This document shows, in pieces, positions 50,123-60,299 of a stretch of 64,000 bases of DNA (the stretch's first letter is position 1; each line of letters opens with the position of its first letter). Source of the DNA: Clostridia bacterium (GTDB lineage: Bacteria; Bacillota; Clostridia; RGIG6154); assembly GCA_017409875.1 (NCBI GenBank), contig JAFQRW010000017.1:1-64000 (forward strand). Direction: 5' to 3'. Below the pieces are notes generated by a model, which saw only the letters and a program-made list of their open reading frames with translations, made no database searches and was not told where the DNA came from. The translations under genes and the position numbers were made by a program.

Positions 50123-52723
50123 ATGACTCCAATGATGCTTCAGTATCTGGAGATTAAAGAGCAAAATAAAGATTGCATTATATTTTACAGGCTCGGCGAT
50201 TTTTACGAGATGTTTTTTTCTGATGCAAAAATTGCGTCGGAAGTTTTGGGCCTTACATTAACAGGACGAGACTGTGGGGAAGAAAACAGAGCACCTATGT
50301 GCGGTGTGCCGTACCATAGCTGTGACCCTTATATAGCAAAGCTTGTAAAAGCAGGATACAAGGTGGCAATATGCGAACAGGTTTCCGACCCAAAAGAAAG
50401 CAAAGGTCTTGTTGAAAGAGAAATTGTAAAGGTTATCACTCCCGGAACAATCACAATTCCTGATGCAATAGATGAAAATACCAATAATTTCATTGTAGGA
50501 ATTTTAAAAGACGGTGCATCTTTCGGCTTTGTAGCGTCGGATGCTTCAACAGGCGAGCTTTATGCAACAGAGTTTGTGTCAGACAGTGCAAAATCTGATA
50601 TGCTTAATGAAATTGCCAAATTTGCTCCGTCAGAAGTTATATTTAACCAGCTTCTTACAGAGGATAAATATTCTGTAAATGTTATCACAAAAAGATACAA
50701 TCCATTTATGCAGCAGACAGATGATGTGGATTTTACTTCTGCAAAGGCTTTTTTGGAAATGCATTTAAAAGAGCACTTTAAAAAGGACGATATAGCACAA
50801 AATAAGCTTGCAGTAAGAGCTGCGGCAATGATGCTGAAATACCTTGCAAAAACGCAAATGACAGGGCTTGAGCATATTAACAAGGCACAGTTTTATGAAT
50901 CTGCACAGTACCTATGTTTAGACAGTGCTGCAAGGGCAAATTTAGAGCTTACAAAAACTTTCCGTGACGGCAACAAAAAGGGTTCTCTGCTCAGCGTAAT
51001 TGACAAAACAAAAACAGGTATGGGAGCAAGAATGATTTCAAACTGGCTAGTTCAGCCTCTTGTTTCGTGCGGGCATATAAAAAGACGTTTAGATGCAGTT
51101 GAAGAATTTTTCAAAAAGCAGATATTAAGAGAAGAAATGAGAAATGCGTTGTCAAATATCAGCGATATTGAAAGAATTGTGTCAAAAATTGAGTATCAGA
51201 CAGTAAACGCAAGAGATTTGCTTGCTTTAAATGAATCAATAAGGCATCTGCCTGACATCAAAAATCTTATGAGTGAATGTGAAAGCAGTTTGCTCTGTGA
51301 AATGTTTACAGAGTTTGATTTGCTTAATGATATTTATAATCTTATTTCTGTTTCTATTGAAACAGAGGACACTCCGTTTACAATAAGAGAGGGCGGAATT
51401 ATTAAAAAAGGCTATGACGCTACGCTTGACGAATGGAGAGACGGAAGAGCAAACGGCGGGGCGCGTCTGGCAGAACTTGAGGCAAGAGAAAGAGAAAGAA
51501 CAGGTATTAAAAACTTAAAAGTAAGCTATAACAGGGTTTTTGGATATTATATAGAGGTAACAAGGTCATATTTTGACCTTATCCCTGAGGATTATATCAG
51601 AAAACAGACTTTAGCTAATGCAGAGCGTTTCATCACCGAAGAGTTAAAAGAAATTGAAGATATTGTTTTAAGGTCAAACGAAAAGATTGTTGCAAGAGAA
51701 TATAATCTTTTCTGCGAGATTAGAGAAAACATTAAATCAAAGATTGGAAGGCTTCAGCAAACTGCAAAAGTTATAGCGACTATTGACTCTATTGCTTCGC
51801 TTTCTGAAGTGGCTGTTAAAAACAACTACACAAAGCCCGAGGTTACTCCCGACAGCGAAATTACCATTAAAGACGGCAGACATCCTGTGGTGGAAACCTC
51901 CCTTAAAAACAGTCTTTTCGTGCCAAATGATACAACTATGGATTGTAATGATAACCTGTTTTCAATTATAACAGGTCCCAATATGGCAGGTAAATCTACA
52001 TATATGAGGCAGATTGCTGTTATAGTAATACTTGCGCAAATGGGCAGTTTTGTCCCTGCAACTTATGCAAAAATAGGTGTTGTTGATAAAATATTTACGA
52101 GAATTGGCGCATCAGATGATTTGTCATCAGGACAAAGTACATTTATGGTAGAAATGAATGAAGTTGCAAATATTATTAATAATGCCACACCAAGAAGCCT
52201 TTTGATTATTGACGAGGTTGGAAGAGGTACAAGCACTTTTGACGGACTTTCAATAGCGTGGGCATTGGTTGAGTATATAGCAGACAAGAAAAAACTTGGC
52301 GCAAGAACACTTTTTGCCACTCATTATCACGAGTTAACTCAGCTTGAAGAAAAGCTAAATGGTGTTAAAAATTACTGCATTATTGCAAAAAAACGTGGTG
52401 ATGATATCGTATTTTTGCGAAAAATTGTCCGAGGCGGTGCCGATGAAAGCTACGGAATTGAGGTAGCAAAGCTGGCAGGGATTTCGGATGACATTATAAA
52501 AAATGCAAAGAAAATTTTATCATCATTAGAAAGCGATGAGCCAAAGCAAACTGTAAAACCAAAAGCAGACAAAAGCGCTCAAAATGATATGCAGTTTAAC
52601 ATGTTTGACGATGACCGAAATGATTTTATAAAAGAAGTATCAGAGATTGATATTAATGTATTGTCGCCGATTGAGGCTATGAATAAGCTTTTTGAGCTTA
52701 AGAATAAAGCAGAAAAACTATAA
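50123..52723 (+). CDS. mutS: DNA mismatch repair protein MutS
   Basis: 866 residues. The mismatch-reading Phe-x-Glu is in GDFYEMF near the N-terminus; clamp and core domains follow; Walker A is GPNMAGKSTYMRQ, Walker B LLIIDEVGRGTSTFDG. Near the C-terminus MQFNMF matches the beta-clamp-binding motif. It detects mispairs and recruits MutL. First gene of mutS-mutL-miaA. Confidence 0.97.
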   Translation: MTPMMLQYLEIKEQNKDCIIFYRLGDFYEMFFSDAKIASEVLGLTLTGRDCGEENRAPMCGVPYHSCDPYIAKLVKAGYKVAICEQVSDPKESKGLVEREIVKVITPGTITIPDAIDENTNNFIVGILKDGASFGFVASDASTGELYATEFVSDSAKSDMLNEIAKFAPSEVIFNQLLTEDKYSVNVITKRYNPFMQQTDDVDFTSAKAFLEMHLKEHFKKDDIAQNKLAVRAAAMMLKYLAKTQMTGLEHINKAQFYESAQYLCLDSAARANLELTKTFRDGNKKGSLLSVIDKTKTGMGARMISNWLVQPLVSCGHIKRRLDAVEEFFKKQILREEMRNALSNISDIERIVSKIEYQTVNARDLLALNESIRHLPDIKNLMSECESSLLCEMFTEFDLLNDIYNLISVSIETEDTPFTIREGGIIKKGYDATLDEWRDGRANGGARLAELEARERERTGIKNLKVSYNRVFGYYIEVTRSYFDLIPEDYIRKQTLANAERFITEELKEIEDIVLRSNEKIVAREYNLFCEIRENIKSKIGRLQQTAKVIATIDSIASLSEVAVKNNYTKPEVTPDSEITIKDGRHPVVETSLKNSLFVPNDTTMDCNDNLFSIITGPNMAGKSTYMRQIAVIVILAQMGSFVPATYAKIGVVDKIFTRIGASDDLSSGQSTFMVEMNEVANIINNATPRSLLIIDEVGRGTSTFDGLSIAWALVEYIADKKKLGARTLFATHYHELTQLEEKLNGVKNYCIIAKKRGDDIVFLRKIVRGGADESYGIEVAKLAGISDDIIKNAKKILSSLESDEPKQTVKPKADKSAQNDMQFNMFDDDRNDFIKEVSEIDINVLSPIEAMNKLFELKNKAEKL

Positions 52724-52748
52724 ACATCCTTTAAAGAAAGGGAAATAA

Positions 52749-54560
52749 ATGGGAAAGATTAACGTACTCGATATTGAAACTGTTAATAAAATTGCGGCGG
52801 GCGAAGTTGTAGAACGCCCTGCTTCTGTTGTCAAAGAGCTTGTAGAAAACTCTATTGATGCAGGATCTGATGCAATTACCGTTGAAATAAAAAACGGCGG
52901 TATTTCCTTTATCAGAATTACAGATAACGGCTCAGGGATTGACAAAAGTGATGTTGAAACAGCGTTTTTACCTCACTCAACAAGCAAAATCAAGTCTATA
53001 GACGACCTTTATAATCTTTACACAATGGGCTTCAGAGGTGAGGCGCTTGCATCTATTGCATCTGTCGCAAAAGTTGATGTGATTACTAAATCAAAGGGTG
53101 AATTAGAAGGAACTGTTTTATCTTTAGAGGGCGGAAAAATTATTTCAAAATCAGAAACGGGATGTCCTGACGGAACAACTATGGTTGTTAAAGAGCTGTT
53201 TTATAATACCCCTGCAAGAATGAATTTTTTAAAAAAAGATGTAACCGAAGCGGCACATATTACAGAAATTGTGGACAGAATGATTTTAGGAAATCCAACT
53301 ATTTCTTTTAAATATATAAATGGCGGCAGGGAAACAAGATTTTCTTCAGGAAGCGGCAGTATAAAAGATGCAGCTGCATCAGTATGGGGAAATGAAATTG
53401 CCACATCTTTGATTGATGTTGATTATGAGTATGAGGGAGTGCACGTTTTTGGTGCTATAGGTATGCCTTATTCTGCAAGACAAAACAGAGGTATGCAGAA
53501 TTTTTATGTAAACGGCAGATGGGTAAGGTCAAAAACGATTTGCTATGCTGCCGAAAACGCATACAGAACAATGCTTATGACAGGAAAATTTCCTATTCTT
53601 GTTTTAAATGTTGAATTAGACAGCAGTTTGGTTGATGTTAACGTGCATCCGTCTAAGCTTGAAATCAAGTTTTCGGATGAAAGAAAAATCGGGGATGCAG
53701 TATCATGGGCTGTTCAAAATGCAATATTTACTTCAACCAAAGAAAAAGAGGTTAAAAGCCCTGTAAAAACCGAGCAAAAACCTGTGCTCAACCAAGCCGA
53801 AACGGTTAAAAGTGAGCCATTTAAGTTTAAAAACAATAACTTTGAGCAAAAAGAAACAAAAACCTTTGACTTTTTCTCAAAAGATATTATAGATGCTTTT
53901 AAAAATGAGGAAAAAACTGCTGAAGCCGAAAATATTACTTTTGAAGAAATACAAGAGCTTGCAGAACCTGAGACTGCACCAATTATCTCAGGCGAAGCAC
54001 CAAAAGCAAAGGTGTGCGGTCAGGTGTTTGATACATATATCATTGTACAGCAAGGCGACAAGATGCTTTTAATTGACCAGCATGCAGCACACGAAAGAAT
54101 AAGATACGAACAGCTTAAAAATTCAAGGGAAGAAATATCTCAGGTTCTTATGTTCCCCGAAACATTTACTGTGCAGCCTACTGATTGTCGGCTTTTACTT
54201 GACAATATTGAAGTTTTTGAAAAGTTAGGATTTGAAATAGAAGAATTTGGTGAAAATACTTTTGCTGCAAGGAGAGCACCGGGAGCTATTGCGGCTGTAG
54301 AGACACAAGAAACGGTTTTTGAGATTTTAGAACTGTTGAAAAAATCAAAAGATGTTATGGAAATATATGACAAAGCAATGTTTTCTGTTGCTTGCAAAGG
54401 TGCTGTTAAGGCAAATAAAAAATTAAGCGCAGATGAAATGCAGCAGCTTGTTGATACGGTTTTTTCTGATGAAAAAATAAGAACTTGTCCTCACGGCAGA
54501 CCTATTATTATTTCTTTCGACAAAAAATTTATTGAAAAGGAATTTAAGAGAATTGTGTAA
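52749..54560 (+). CDS. mutL: DNA mismatch repair protein MutL
   Basis: 603 residues. GHKL ATPase motifs: IAAGEVVERPASVVKELVEN, DNGSGI, TMGFRGEALASI. The C-terminal domain has the endonuclease metal motif DQHAAHERIRYE (DQHA-x2-E-x4-E) plus ACKGAVKA and CPHGRPI, so this is a nicking MutL as in organisms without MutH. GTTTGATACATAT-region residues (GQVFDTYII) resemble its clamp motif. Overlaps the possible miaA start. Confidence 0.96.
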   Translation: MGKINVLDIETVNKIAAGEVVERPASVVKELVENSIDAGSDAITVEIKNGGISFIRITDNGSGIDKSDVETAFLPHSTSKIKSIDDLYNLYTMGFRGEALASIASVAKVDVITKSKGELEGTVLSLEGGKIISKSETGCPDGTTMVVKELFYNTPARMNFLKKDVTEAAHITEIVDRMILGNPTISFKYINGGRETRFSSGSGSIKDAAASVWGNEIATSLIDVDYEYEGVHVFGAIGMPYSARQNRGMQNFYVNGRWVRSKTICYAAENAYRTMLMTGKFPILVLNVELDSSLVDVNVHPSKLEIKFSDERKIGDAVSWAVQNAIFTSTKEKEVKSPVKTEQKPVLNQAETVKSEPFKFKNNNFEQKETKTFDFFSKDIIDAFKNEEKTAEAENITFEEIQELAEPETAPIISGEAPKAKVCGQVFDTYIIVQQGDKMLLIDQHAAHERIRYEQLKNSREEISQVLMFPETFTVQPTDCRLLLDNIEVFEKLGFEIEEFGENTFAARRAPGAIAAVETQETVFEILELLKKSKDVMEIYDKAMFSVACKGAVKANKKLSADEMQQLVDTVFSDEKIRTCPHGRPIIISFDKKFIEKEFKRIV

Positions 54561-55485
54561 TATAAAGCAGAAAATTCCCATGGTGGTCATATTTGGTCCT
54601 ACCGCATCAGGTAAAAGCGATTTGGCAGTTAAGGTAGCAAGAGAATTAAACGGCGAGGTTGTAACTGCTGATTCAATGCAGGTATACAAGCGTATGAACA
54701 TCGGTACTGCTAAACCGACCATTGAAGAAATGCAAGGCATAAAACATCACATGATTGATGTTGCAGAGCCTACAGAAAACTATTCTCTGGCAAGATATAT
54801 AAAAGAGGCTGAATGTGTTATACAAAAAGTGTGGTCAAACGGGAAAATACCTGTTCTTGCAGGAGGCACAGGGCTTTATATAGACACTCTGATTAATGGA
54901 ACTGTTCTGTCTGAAACGGATTGTGACCAAGAGTACAGAAAAAGTCTTTATGACCTTGCACAAGAAAAGGGTAATGATTACGTTTATGACCTTTTAAAAA
55001 AAGTTGATTTACAGTCGGCTGAAAGTATACATCCTAATAATTTAAAGCGTGTTATAAGAGCGTTGGAGTTTTATAAGACTTCTGGAATAAGACAAAGCGA
55101 GCATATAAAAAAAGCAGAAATGGTAAATTCTCCATATAAAGTATTCAAATTCGGGACTTTAACTGAGCGCGAAAATTTGTATAACAAAATTAACCTGCGT
55201 GTGGATAAAATGCTTGAAAACGGACTAGTAAACGAAGTGGACGAGCTTAGGGCAGACGGCATAGACGGAAAATATACATCTATGCAGGCAATAGGATATA
55301 AAGAAGTTTTAGAATATTTAAACGGTAATATTTCGTATGAGGAAATGTCAGAGCTTATAAAAAAATCTACCAGAAATTACGCAAAGCGGCAGATTACGTG
55401 GTTTAAAAGAGAGCAAAATACGACATGGATTGATGTTAGCGATAAAAAAATTATTGAAATGTTTAAAAAAACTATGGAATTATGA
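54553..55485 (+). CDS. miaA: tRNA dimethylallyltransferase
   Basis: About 310 residues. P-loop GPTASGKSDLAV, then TADSMQVYKRMNIGTAKP and HHMIDVAEP, the GGTGLYI loop and a C-terminal YAKRQITWFKR segment fit MiaA, which puts a dimethylallyl group on A37 of tRNAs reading U-starting codons. The start is uncertain: TTG 54553 (AAGGA about 11 nt upstream) fits the family length; ATG 54532 and ATG 54580 are alternatives. Overlaps mutL. Confidence 0.92.
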   Translation: MCNIKQKIPMVVIFGPTASGKSDLAVKVARELNGEVVTADSMQVYKRMNIGTAKPTIEEMQGIKHHMIDVAEPTENYSLARYIKEAECVIQKVWSNGKIPVLAGGTGLYIDTLINGTVLSETDCDQEYRKSLYDLAQEKGNDYVYDLLKKVDLQSAESIHPNNLKRVIRALEFYKTSGIRQSEHIKKAEMVNSPYKVFKFGTLTERENLYNKINLRVDKMLENGLVNEVDELRADGIDGKYTSMQAIGYKEVLEYLNGNISYEEMSELIKKSTRNYAKRQITWFKREQNTTWIDVSDKKIIEMFKKTMEL

Positions 55486-55529
55486 CAGGTTGTATAGTAT
55501 AATTAGTACAATAAGGATTGGTGCATAGA

Positions 55530-56726
55530 ATGAAGTTTCCGTATAAAGCAGTTATAATTGTGCTTGTATGTGTGTGTCTTGTTTTGGGTATATATAATGC
55601 TTACGATAAAGTGTTTGGCAGAGTAAAAAAACAGATTGCAGTTTTAGGAACAATAGAAGACCGTATAGAAACAACCGGATATATTATGCGCGATGAGCTT
55701 GTTATAGCTGATAATTCCGGCACAGTAATAGATAGTTTAGTATCTGACGGAGAGAGAGTCAAAAAAGGTCAACAGGTTGCGGCCATCTACAGCGCATCAG
55801 TAGACCCTGAAACAAAAGCACAACTTAAAACACTTAATGAAAGAATTATAAATCTTGAAAAAAGCGCAATGCAAGGCAAAATATTAGGTAACGACAGTGT
55901 AAAAAGTGAGGCACTTATCAAGGCAAAAGTATCCGACATTATAAAATATGCACACAAAGGACAAGGCTTAGAGCTTTCTGAAATTAAATCCGAGCTTGAA
56001 ACTGTTATTGACGAAAAATTAACAGATGATAAAAGCGAGAGTGTTCTTGAAACTTTAAAAAATCAGAAAAGAGATTTAGAAGCAGGAATTACAGGAGAAA
56101 AAAACGCACTTTACGCGCCTGAGGCGGGAATGTATTTTTCGTTTTTAGACGGTGGTGAAAATGTTTTTCCTGCGGACAAGATATTTTCAATGACGGTAAA
56201 GGACTATAAAGGGATAAATGATGCATCTTTTGATGAAAAGGTGTATACAGGCGCAAAAATAGTCCGCGACTTTAAGTGGTATTATGTTACAGTTATTGAT
56301 ACCAAAAGGTCAATGGCAATGAAAAAGGGAATGAGTGTAAACTTAAGGTTTAACGAAAACAGCGATAAAGAAACGAAAGCACATGTGTGCTATATGTCCA
56401 AAGATGATGGCGGTAAAACTGTTGTTGCGTTTGAGGTCTACAGCTATAATGAATATGCATATTCCAACAGAAGCACTAAGGTAAGCGTCATTGTAAACAG
56501 CGCCCAGGGACTTAAATTTTTAAAAGATGCCGTACGTGTTGAAGACTCTGTTACAGGAGTTTATGTGATAGATGACACTGTTGCAAAGTTCAGACAGGTT
56601 GAAATTTTAGGAAGCGATGATAAATATGTTGTTGTAAAAAACAACATCACTGATTATAAAAGTGTTGCACTTTACGATGAAATTGTAGTAAAGGGCGATG
56701 TTGAAAATAATAAAGTTGTTAAATAA
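55530..56726 (+). CDS. HlyD-like periplasmic-adaptor-type membrane protein
   Basis: 398 residues from ATG 55530 (TTG 55518 or GTG 55521 possible). One N-terminal transmembrane helix (AVIIVLVCVCLVLGIY), then a barrel-sandwich (lipoyl-like) half GYIMRDELVIADNSGTVIDSLVSDGERVKKGQQVAAIY, a helical hairpin (about 95-190), and a second beta part. The layout is that of HlyD membrane-fusion proteins, but no exporter is next to it. In Clostridia such genes precede sepF and yggT, so an envelope or division role is likely. Confidence 0.8.
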   Translation: MKFPYKAVIIVLVCVCLVLGIYNAYDKVFGRVKKQIAVLGTIEDRIETTGYIMRDELVIADNSGTVIDSLVSDGERVKKGQQVAAIYSASVDPETKAQLKTLNERIINLEKSAMQGKILGNDSVKSEALIKAKVSDIIKYAHKGQGLELSEIKSELETVIDEKLTDDKSESVLETLKNQKRDLEAGITGEKNALYAPEAGMYFSFLDGGENVFPADKIFSMTVKDYKGINDASFDEKVYTGAKIVRDFKWYYVTVIDTKRSMAMKKGMSVNLRFNENSDKETKAHVCYMSKDDGGKTVVAFEVYSYNEYAYSNRSTKVSVIVNSAQGLKFLKDAVRVEDSVTGVYVIDDTVAKFRQVEILGSDDKYVVVKNNITDYKSVALYDEIVVKGDVENNKVVK

Positions 56727-56746
56727 AGTTTTATGAGGTGTGTATA

Positions 56747-57190
56747 ATGGATTTTATGAACAAAATGCTTGGTTTAATCGGACTTGATCAGGAGGAAGAA
56801 GAGGAAGAATTTTTAATTCCCGCAGAGCCTAAGCTTCCTGAAAGAAAGAGTAATGTAAGCTTGGTTCAGCATGCAAAAAAAGGAAAAATAGTTGATATTC
56901 ACGCAACCACTCAGTTTCAGGTTGTTGTTATGCATGCACAAAAATTTGATGACGTTATTGATATTGCAGACCATTTAAAATCTAAAAAACCCGTTGTTGT
57001 CAATATGGAAAGAACAGACCCTGAAATGATCAGAAGAATGATTGACTTTATCAGCGGTGTTGTTTATGCAATAGACGGCGGCATTCAGAAAATTTCAAAG
57101 GTTATTCTTTTGGTTACACCATACAATGTAGAAATTACAGGTGATTTGCAGGACGAATTAAGGTCAAAAGGGCTGTTCCCCTGGGAATAA
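56747..57190 (+). CDS. sepF: Cell division protein SepF
   Basis: 147 residues from ATG 56747 (GAGGTG site). N-terminal amphipathic membrane-binding helix (FMNKMLGLIGL), acidic linker, and the SepF core (VVVMHAQKFDDVIDIADHLKSKKPVVVNME, RMIDFISGVVYAIDGGIQKIS). SepF polymerises and ties FtsZ to the membrane. Followed by yggT and divIVA as in other Firmicutes. Confidence 0.95.
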   Translation: MDFMNKMLGLIGLDQEEEEEEFLIPAEPKLPERKSNVSLVQHAKKGKIVDIHATTQFQVVVMHAQKFDDVIDIADHLKSKKPVVVNMERTDPEMIRRMIDFISGVVYAIDGGIQKISKVILLVTPYNVEITGDLQDELRSKGLFPWE

Positions 57191-57208
57191 TATGTTGCGG
57201 AGGGATGA

Positions 57209-57490
57209 ATGTTGGAGAATATAATTATAAGAGCAGTTTTAATTTTGTCAGAAGTTGTGGAGTATCTTATTCTCATCAGAATTATTTTGCAGATTTTCAG
57301 AATGCCTTATAACATATTCGTGAATTTTATATATTCGGTAACAGAGCCAATCTTAGGTCCTGCAAGGGAACTTTTGAATAAAATTTTCAAAAGACAGCTT
57401 ATGATGGATTTTTCACCTATCTTAGTGTGGTGCCTTTTGGATTATGTTATAGTTCCGGTTGTTGTAAGACTTATACAATATATATTTTAA
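57209..57490 (+). CDS. YggT-family membrane protein (YlmG)
   Basis: 93 residues with two YggT segments (EYLILIRIILQIFRMP and VWCLLDYVIVPVVVRLI) and the PILGPARELLNKIF loop. Located in the sepF-divIVA cluster, where it affects cell-envelope or division functions. GCGGAGGG precedes ATG 57209. Confidence 0.9.
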   Translation: MLENIIIRAVLILSEVVEYLILIRIILQIFRMPYNIFVNFIYSVTEPILGPARELLNKIFKRQLMMDFSPILVWCLLDYVIVPVVVRLIQYIF

Positions 57491-57508
57491 AGAAAGAGAG
57501 TTTTTGAT

Positions 57509-57955
57509 ATGATTACCCCTGTTGATATTCAGAATAAAGAGTTTCCAAAAAAAATATCAGGTTATGACAGAATTTCAGTTGATGAGTTTATGCTTGAAGT
57601 TGCAGAAGCATACGAAAAAATTTACAGAGAAAACATTGATTTAAAAGACAAGCTTTCAAATCTTAATGAATCCTTAAGAAAATATATTGCAATGGAAGAT
57701 GCAATGCAAAATACCTTAATGTTTGCGCAAAATACGGCGGATGATGTTAAAAAAAGTGCAACCGAAAAGGCTGAAATTATGGTAAAAGAAGCCGAACTTA
57801 AAGCAAAAGAGGTAACTTGTAATGCTCAGAATAAAGTTTTAGAGCAGGAAAGAAAATTAGAAGAGCTTAAAAACGAAATCAATATTTACAAAACAAAGTT
57901 TGAGTCATTAATATCTGCTCAAAAGGCTCTTATTGATGAAATGTTTAATGCTTAG
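57509..57955 (+). CDS. divIVA: DivIVA-domain protein
   Basis: 148 residues. The N-terminal DivIVA membrane-binding segment (PVDIQNKEFPKKISGYDRISVDEFM) is followed by a long coiled coil to the end (FAQNTADDVKKSATEKAEIM). It recognises curved membrane at poles and septa. Position after sepF and yggT is the classic Firmicute order. Confidence 0.92.
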   Translation: MITPVDIQNKEFPKKISGYDRISVDEFMLEVAEAYEKIYRENIDLKDKLSNLNESLRKYIAMEDAMQNTLMFAQNTADDVKKSATEKAEIMVKEAELKAKEVTCNAQNKVLEQERKLEELKNEINIYKTKFESLISAQKALIDEMFNA

Positions 57956-57975
57956 TTTTTAGAAAAGGACATAAA

Positions 57976-58443
57976 ATGATACACATTATATATACAGTTC
58001 TGTTTGTGCTTATAGACAGACTTACAAAATATCTTGCGGTCAAGTATCTAATGCCGATAGGTTCGGCAGTAGTGCTTGACGGCATTTTTAATCTTACATA
58101 CGTTGAAAACACAGGAATAGCATTTGGAATGTTAAAGGGAATGAATTACATTATTGTACCCTTAAGCATTGTTATTGTGGCAGTATGTACATATCTGTTG
58201 GTTAAAACTGTAAAGAGCGGTAAGAAAATAATGCCCCTGGCACTAAATTTTATTATATCGGGAGCTGTCGGCAATATTATTGACAAGCTAAGCTATGGGT
58301 TTGTGGTGGACTTCTTAGAGTTTGCATTTATTGATTTCCCTGTGTTTAATGTTGCAGATATTTTTGTTTGCATCGGAGCAGTTTTGTTGGCTCTTATTAT
58401 CTTGTTTACAAAAGATGGTGATGTGTTTGGTTCTGATAAGTGA
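57976..58443 (+). CDS. lspA: Lipoprotein signal peptidase
   Basis: 155 residues with four transmembrane helices. LspA motifs: LTYVENTGIAFGM, the catalytic Asp in GNIIDKLSYGFVVDFLEF and the second in FPVFNVADIFVCIG. It cleaves prolipoprotein signal peptides. Its 3' end overlaps the pseudouridine synthase gene. Confidence 0.95.
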   Translation: MIHIIYTVLFVLIDRLTKYLAVKYLMPIGSAVVLDGIFNLTYVENTGIAFGMLKGMNYIIVPLSIVIVAVCTYLLVKTVKSGKKIMPLALNFIISGAVGNIIDKLSYGFVVDFLEFAFIDFPVFNVADIFVCIGAVLLALIILFTKDGDVFGSDK

Positions 58444-59329
58444 TTGTGATGGCGTAAGACTTGATAAGTTTTTGTCGCAGGAAATATCAAAAACACGTTC
58501 TTTTATACAAAATATGATATCGTCCGGCTTGGTTTTTGTAAACGGCAAAGCTGAAAAAGTAAGTTATACCGTAAAAAATGGTGATAAAATTGAATATACA
58601 CTTCCCGAAATTAAAGTGTTAGATGCCCGTCCACAGGATATACCTATTGATGTTGTATACGAAGACGAAGATGTTTTAGTAGTTAATAAAAGGGCGGGAA
58701 TGGTTGTTCATCCCGCACCGGGAAATCCTGATAACACTTTGGTTAATGCAGTTATGAAGCATTGCGAGGGGAATCTGTCAGGTATAAATTCAGTAATCAG
58801 ACCCGGAATTGTTCATAGAATTGATAAAGATACATCAGGACTTTTGGTTGTTGCCAAAAATGACGAAGCGCATTTAAATCTTTCAGAACAGTTTAAAGTT
58901 CATTCAATAACAAGGGTGTATACTGCCATAGTAAACGGGAGATTTAAGGAAAATTCGGGCACTATTGATGCGCCCATCGGCAGGCATCCTGTCTACCGTA
59001 AGAAAATGGCGGTTACAGAAAAAAATTCCAAAAACGCTGTTACACATTTTGAAGTTATAGAAGAATGCCTTAAATACAGTATTGTAAAATGCAGACTTGA
59101 AACAGGAAGAACTCACCAGATCAGAGTTCATATGGCATATATCGGGCATCCTCTTTTGGGAGATTTGGTGTATGGCGATAAAAACAAATTAGGACTAAAA
59201 GGGCAGATGCTTCATGCTGGAGTTTTAGGGTTTAATCATCCTAAAAGCGGTGAATATATGCAGTTTGAAGCTGAGCTTCCCGATGAATTTTTAAGCGTTT
59301 TGGATAAACTTAAAAAATCAGCTTTGTGA
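58415..59329 (+). CDS. RluA-family 23S/16S-type pseudouridine synthase (RluD-like)
   Basis: About 304 residues. An N-terminal S4 RNA-binding domain (DGVRLDKFLSQEISKTRSF) is followed by the catalytic domain with HRIDKDTSGLLVVAKND carrying the active-site Asp, and GRTHQIRVHMAYIGHPLLGD. It isomerises uridines in rRNA; the exact site is not predictable. The start is uncertain: ATG 58415, ATG 58421 or TTG 58427, all inside the lspA 3' end, as is usual for lspA-rluD pairs. Confidence 0.9.
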   Translation: MVMCLVLISDCDGVRLDKFLSQEISKTRSFIQNMISSGLVFVNGKAEKVSYTVKNGDKIEYTLPEIKVLDARPQDIPIDVVYEDEDVLVVNKRAGMVVHPAPGNPDNTLVNAVMKHCEGNLSGINSVIRPGIVHRIDKDTSGLLVVAKNDEAHLNLSEQFKVHSITRVYTAIVNGRFKENSGTIDAPIGRHPVYRKKMAVTEKNSKNAVTHFEVIEECLKYSIVKCRLETGRTHQIRVHMAYIGHPLLGDLVYGDKNKLGLKGQMLHAGVLGFNHPKSGEYMQFEAELPDEFLSVLDKLKKSAL

Positions 59330-59341
59330 GGAGAAGTTAAT

Positions 59342-60298
59342 ATGGAAATTATCATTCTTGACAGAAATACCGTTACACTTGAAGATATAGATTTTTCATG
59401 TTTTGAAGAAATGGGCGATGTAAAATATTATAATGTTTTACCAAAAGATAAACTGCCCGAAATTCTAAAAACTGCTAAGTATGTTATTTGTAATAAGGCG
59501 GTTTTTGATGAGAATTTAATAAATACTTGTGAAAAGCTAAAGTATATCGGACTTTTTGCAACAGGGTTTAACAATGTTGATTTAAAGGCTGCCAACCAAA
59601 GAAATATAACGGTATGTAATGCACCCGGTTATTCAACTGAATCTGTTGTGCAGCATACTTTTGCACTTTTACTTAATCTGGCAGGAAGCATTGGAAAGTA
59701 CGATGAGTTTACGCAAAACGGCGGATGGATAAACAGTGCAACTTTCTCATTTTTTGATTTTCCGATTACTGAAATACATGGAAAGACTTTAGGAATTGTA
59801 GGATTTGGCACAATAGGCAAAAGGGTAGCTCAAATTGCAGACGGATTTGGAATGAAGGTTATTGTTCACACAAGAACAATCCCTGATAATTCAAGATATA
59901 GTTTTGTTACAAAAGAAGAGTTGTTTGAAAAATCAGATTTTATAAGTCTTAACTGCCCGTTAAATGAAGGGACTAAAGATTTAGTAAATGACAAAACATT
60001 GGCTTTGATGAAAAAAAGTGCATATATTATCAACACCTCACGCGGAGGAGTTGTAAATCAGGACGCTTTGGCAAGAGTTTTAAATGAAGGCAGCATTGCA
60101 GGTGCGGGCTTAGACGTTTTAGAAACCGAGCCAATGCTTGAAAGCAATCCTTTGCTTAAAGCAAAAAACTGCATTATAACACCGCACACCGCATGGGCAT
60201 CAAAGGAGGCAAGGCAAAGAGTTGTAGATTTAGCAGCCTCAAATCTTAAAGAATATTTAAAAGGAAATCCGGTAAATACGGTTAATGACAGGGTTTGA
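59342..60298 (+). CDS. D-2-hydroxyacid dehydrogenase
   Basis: 318 residues: Rossmann loop GIVGFGTIGKRVAQIA, catalytic Arg in NTSRGGVVNQDAL, Glu in LDVLETEPM and His in TPHTAWASKEA. It resembles glycerate or hydroxypyruvate dehydrogenases that use NAD(P)H. Substrate not certain. AGGAGAAG precedes ATG 59342. The next gene begins two bases after its stop. Confidence 0.9.
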   Translation: MEIIILDRNTVTLEDIDFSCFEEMGDVKYYNVLPKDKLPEILKTAKYVICNKAVFDENLINTCEKLKYIGLFATGFNNVDLKAANQRNITVCNAPGYSTESVVQHTFALLLNLAGSIGKYDEFTQNGGWINSATFSFFDFPITEIHGKTLGIVGFGTIGKRVAQIADGFGMKVIVHTRTIPDNSRYSFVTKEELFEKSDFISLNCPLNEGTKDLVNDKTLALMKKSAYIINTSRGGVVNQDALARVLNEGSIAGAGLDVLETEPMLESNPLLKAKNCIITPHTAWASKEARQRVVDLAASNLKEYLKGNPVNTVNDRV

Positions 60299-60299
60299 T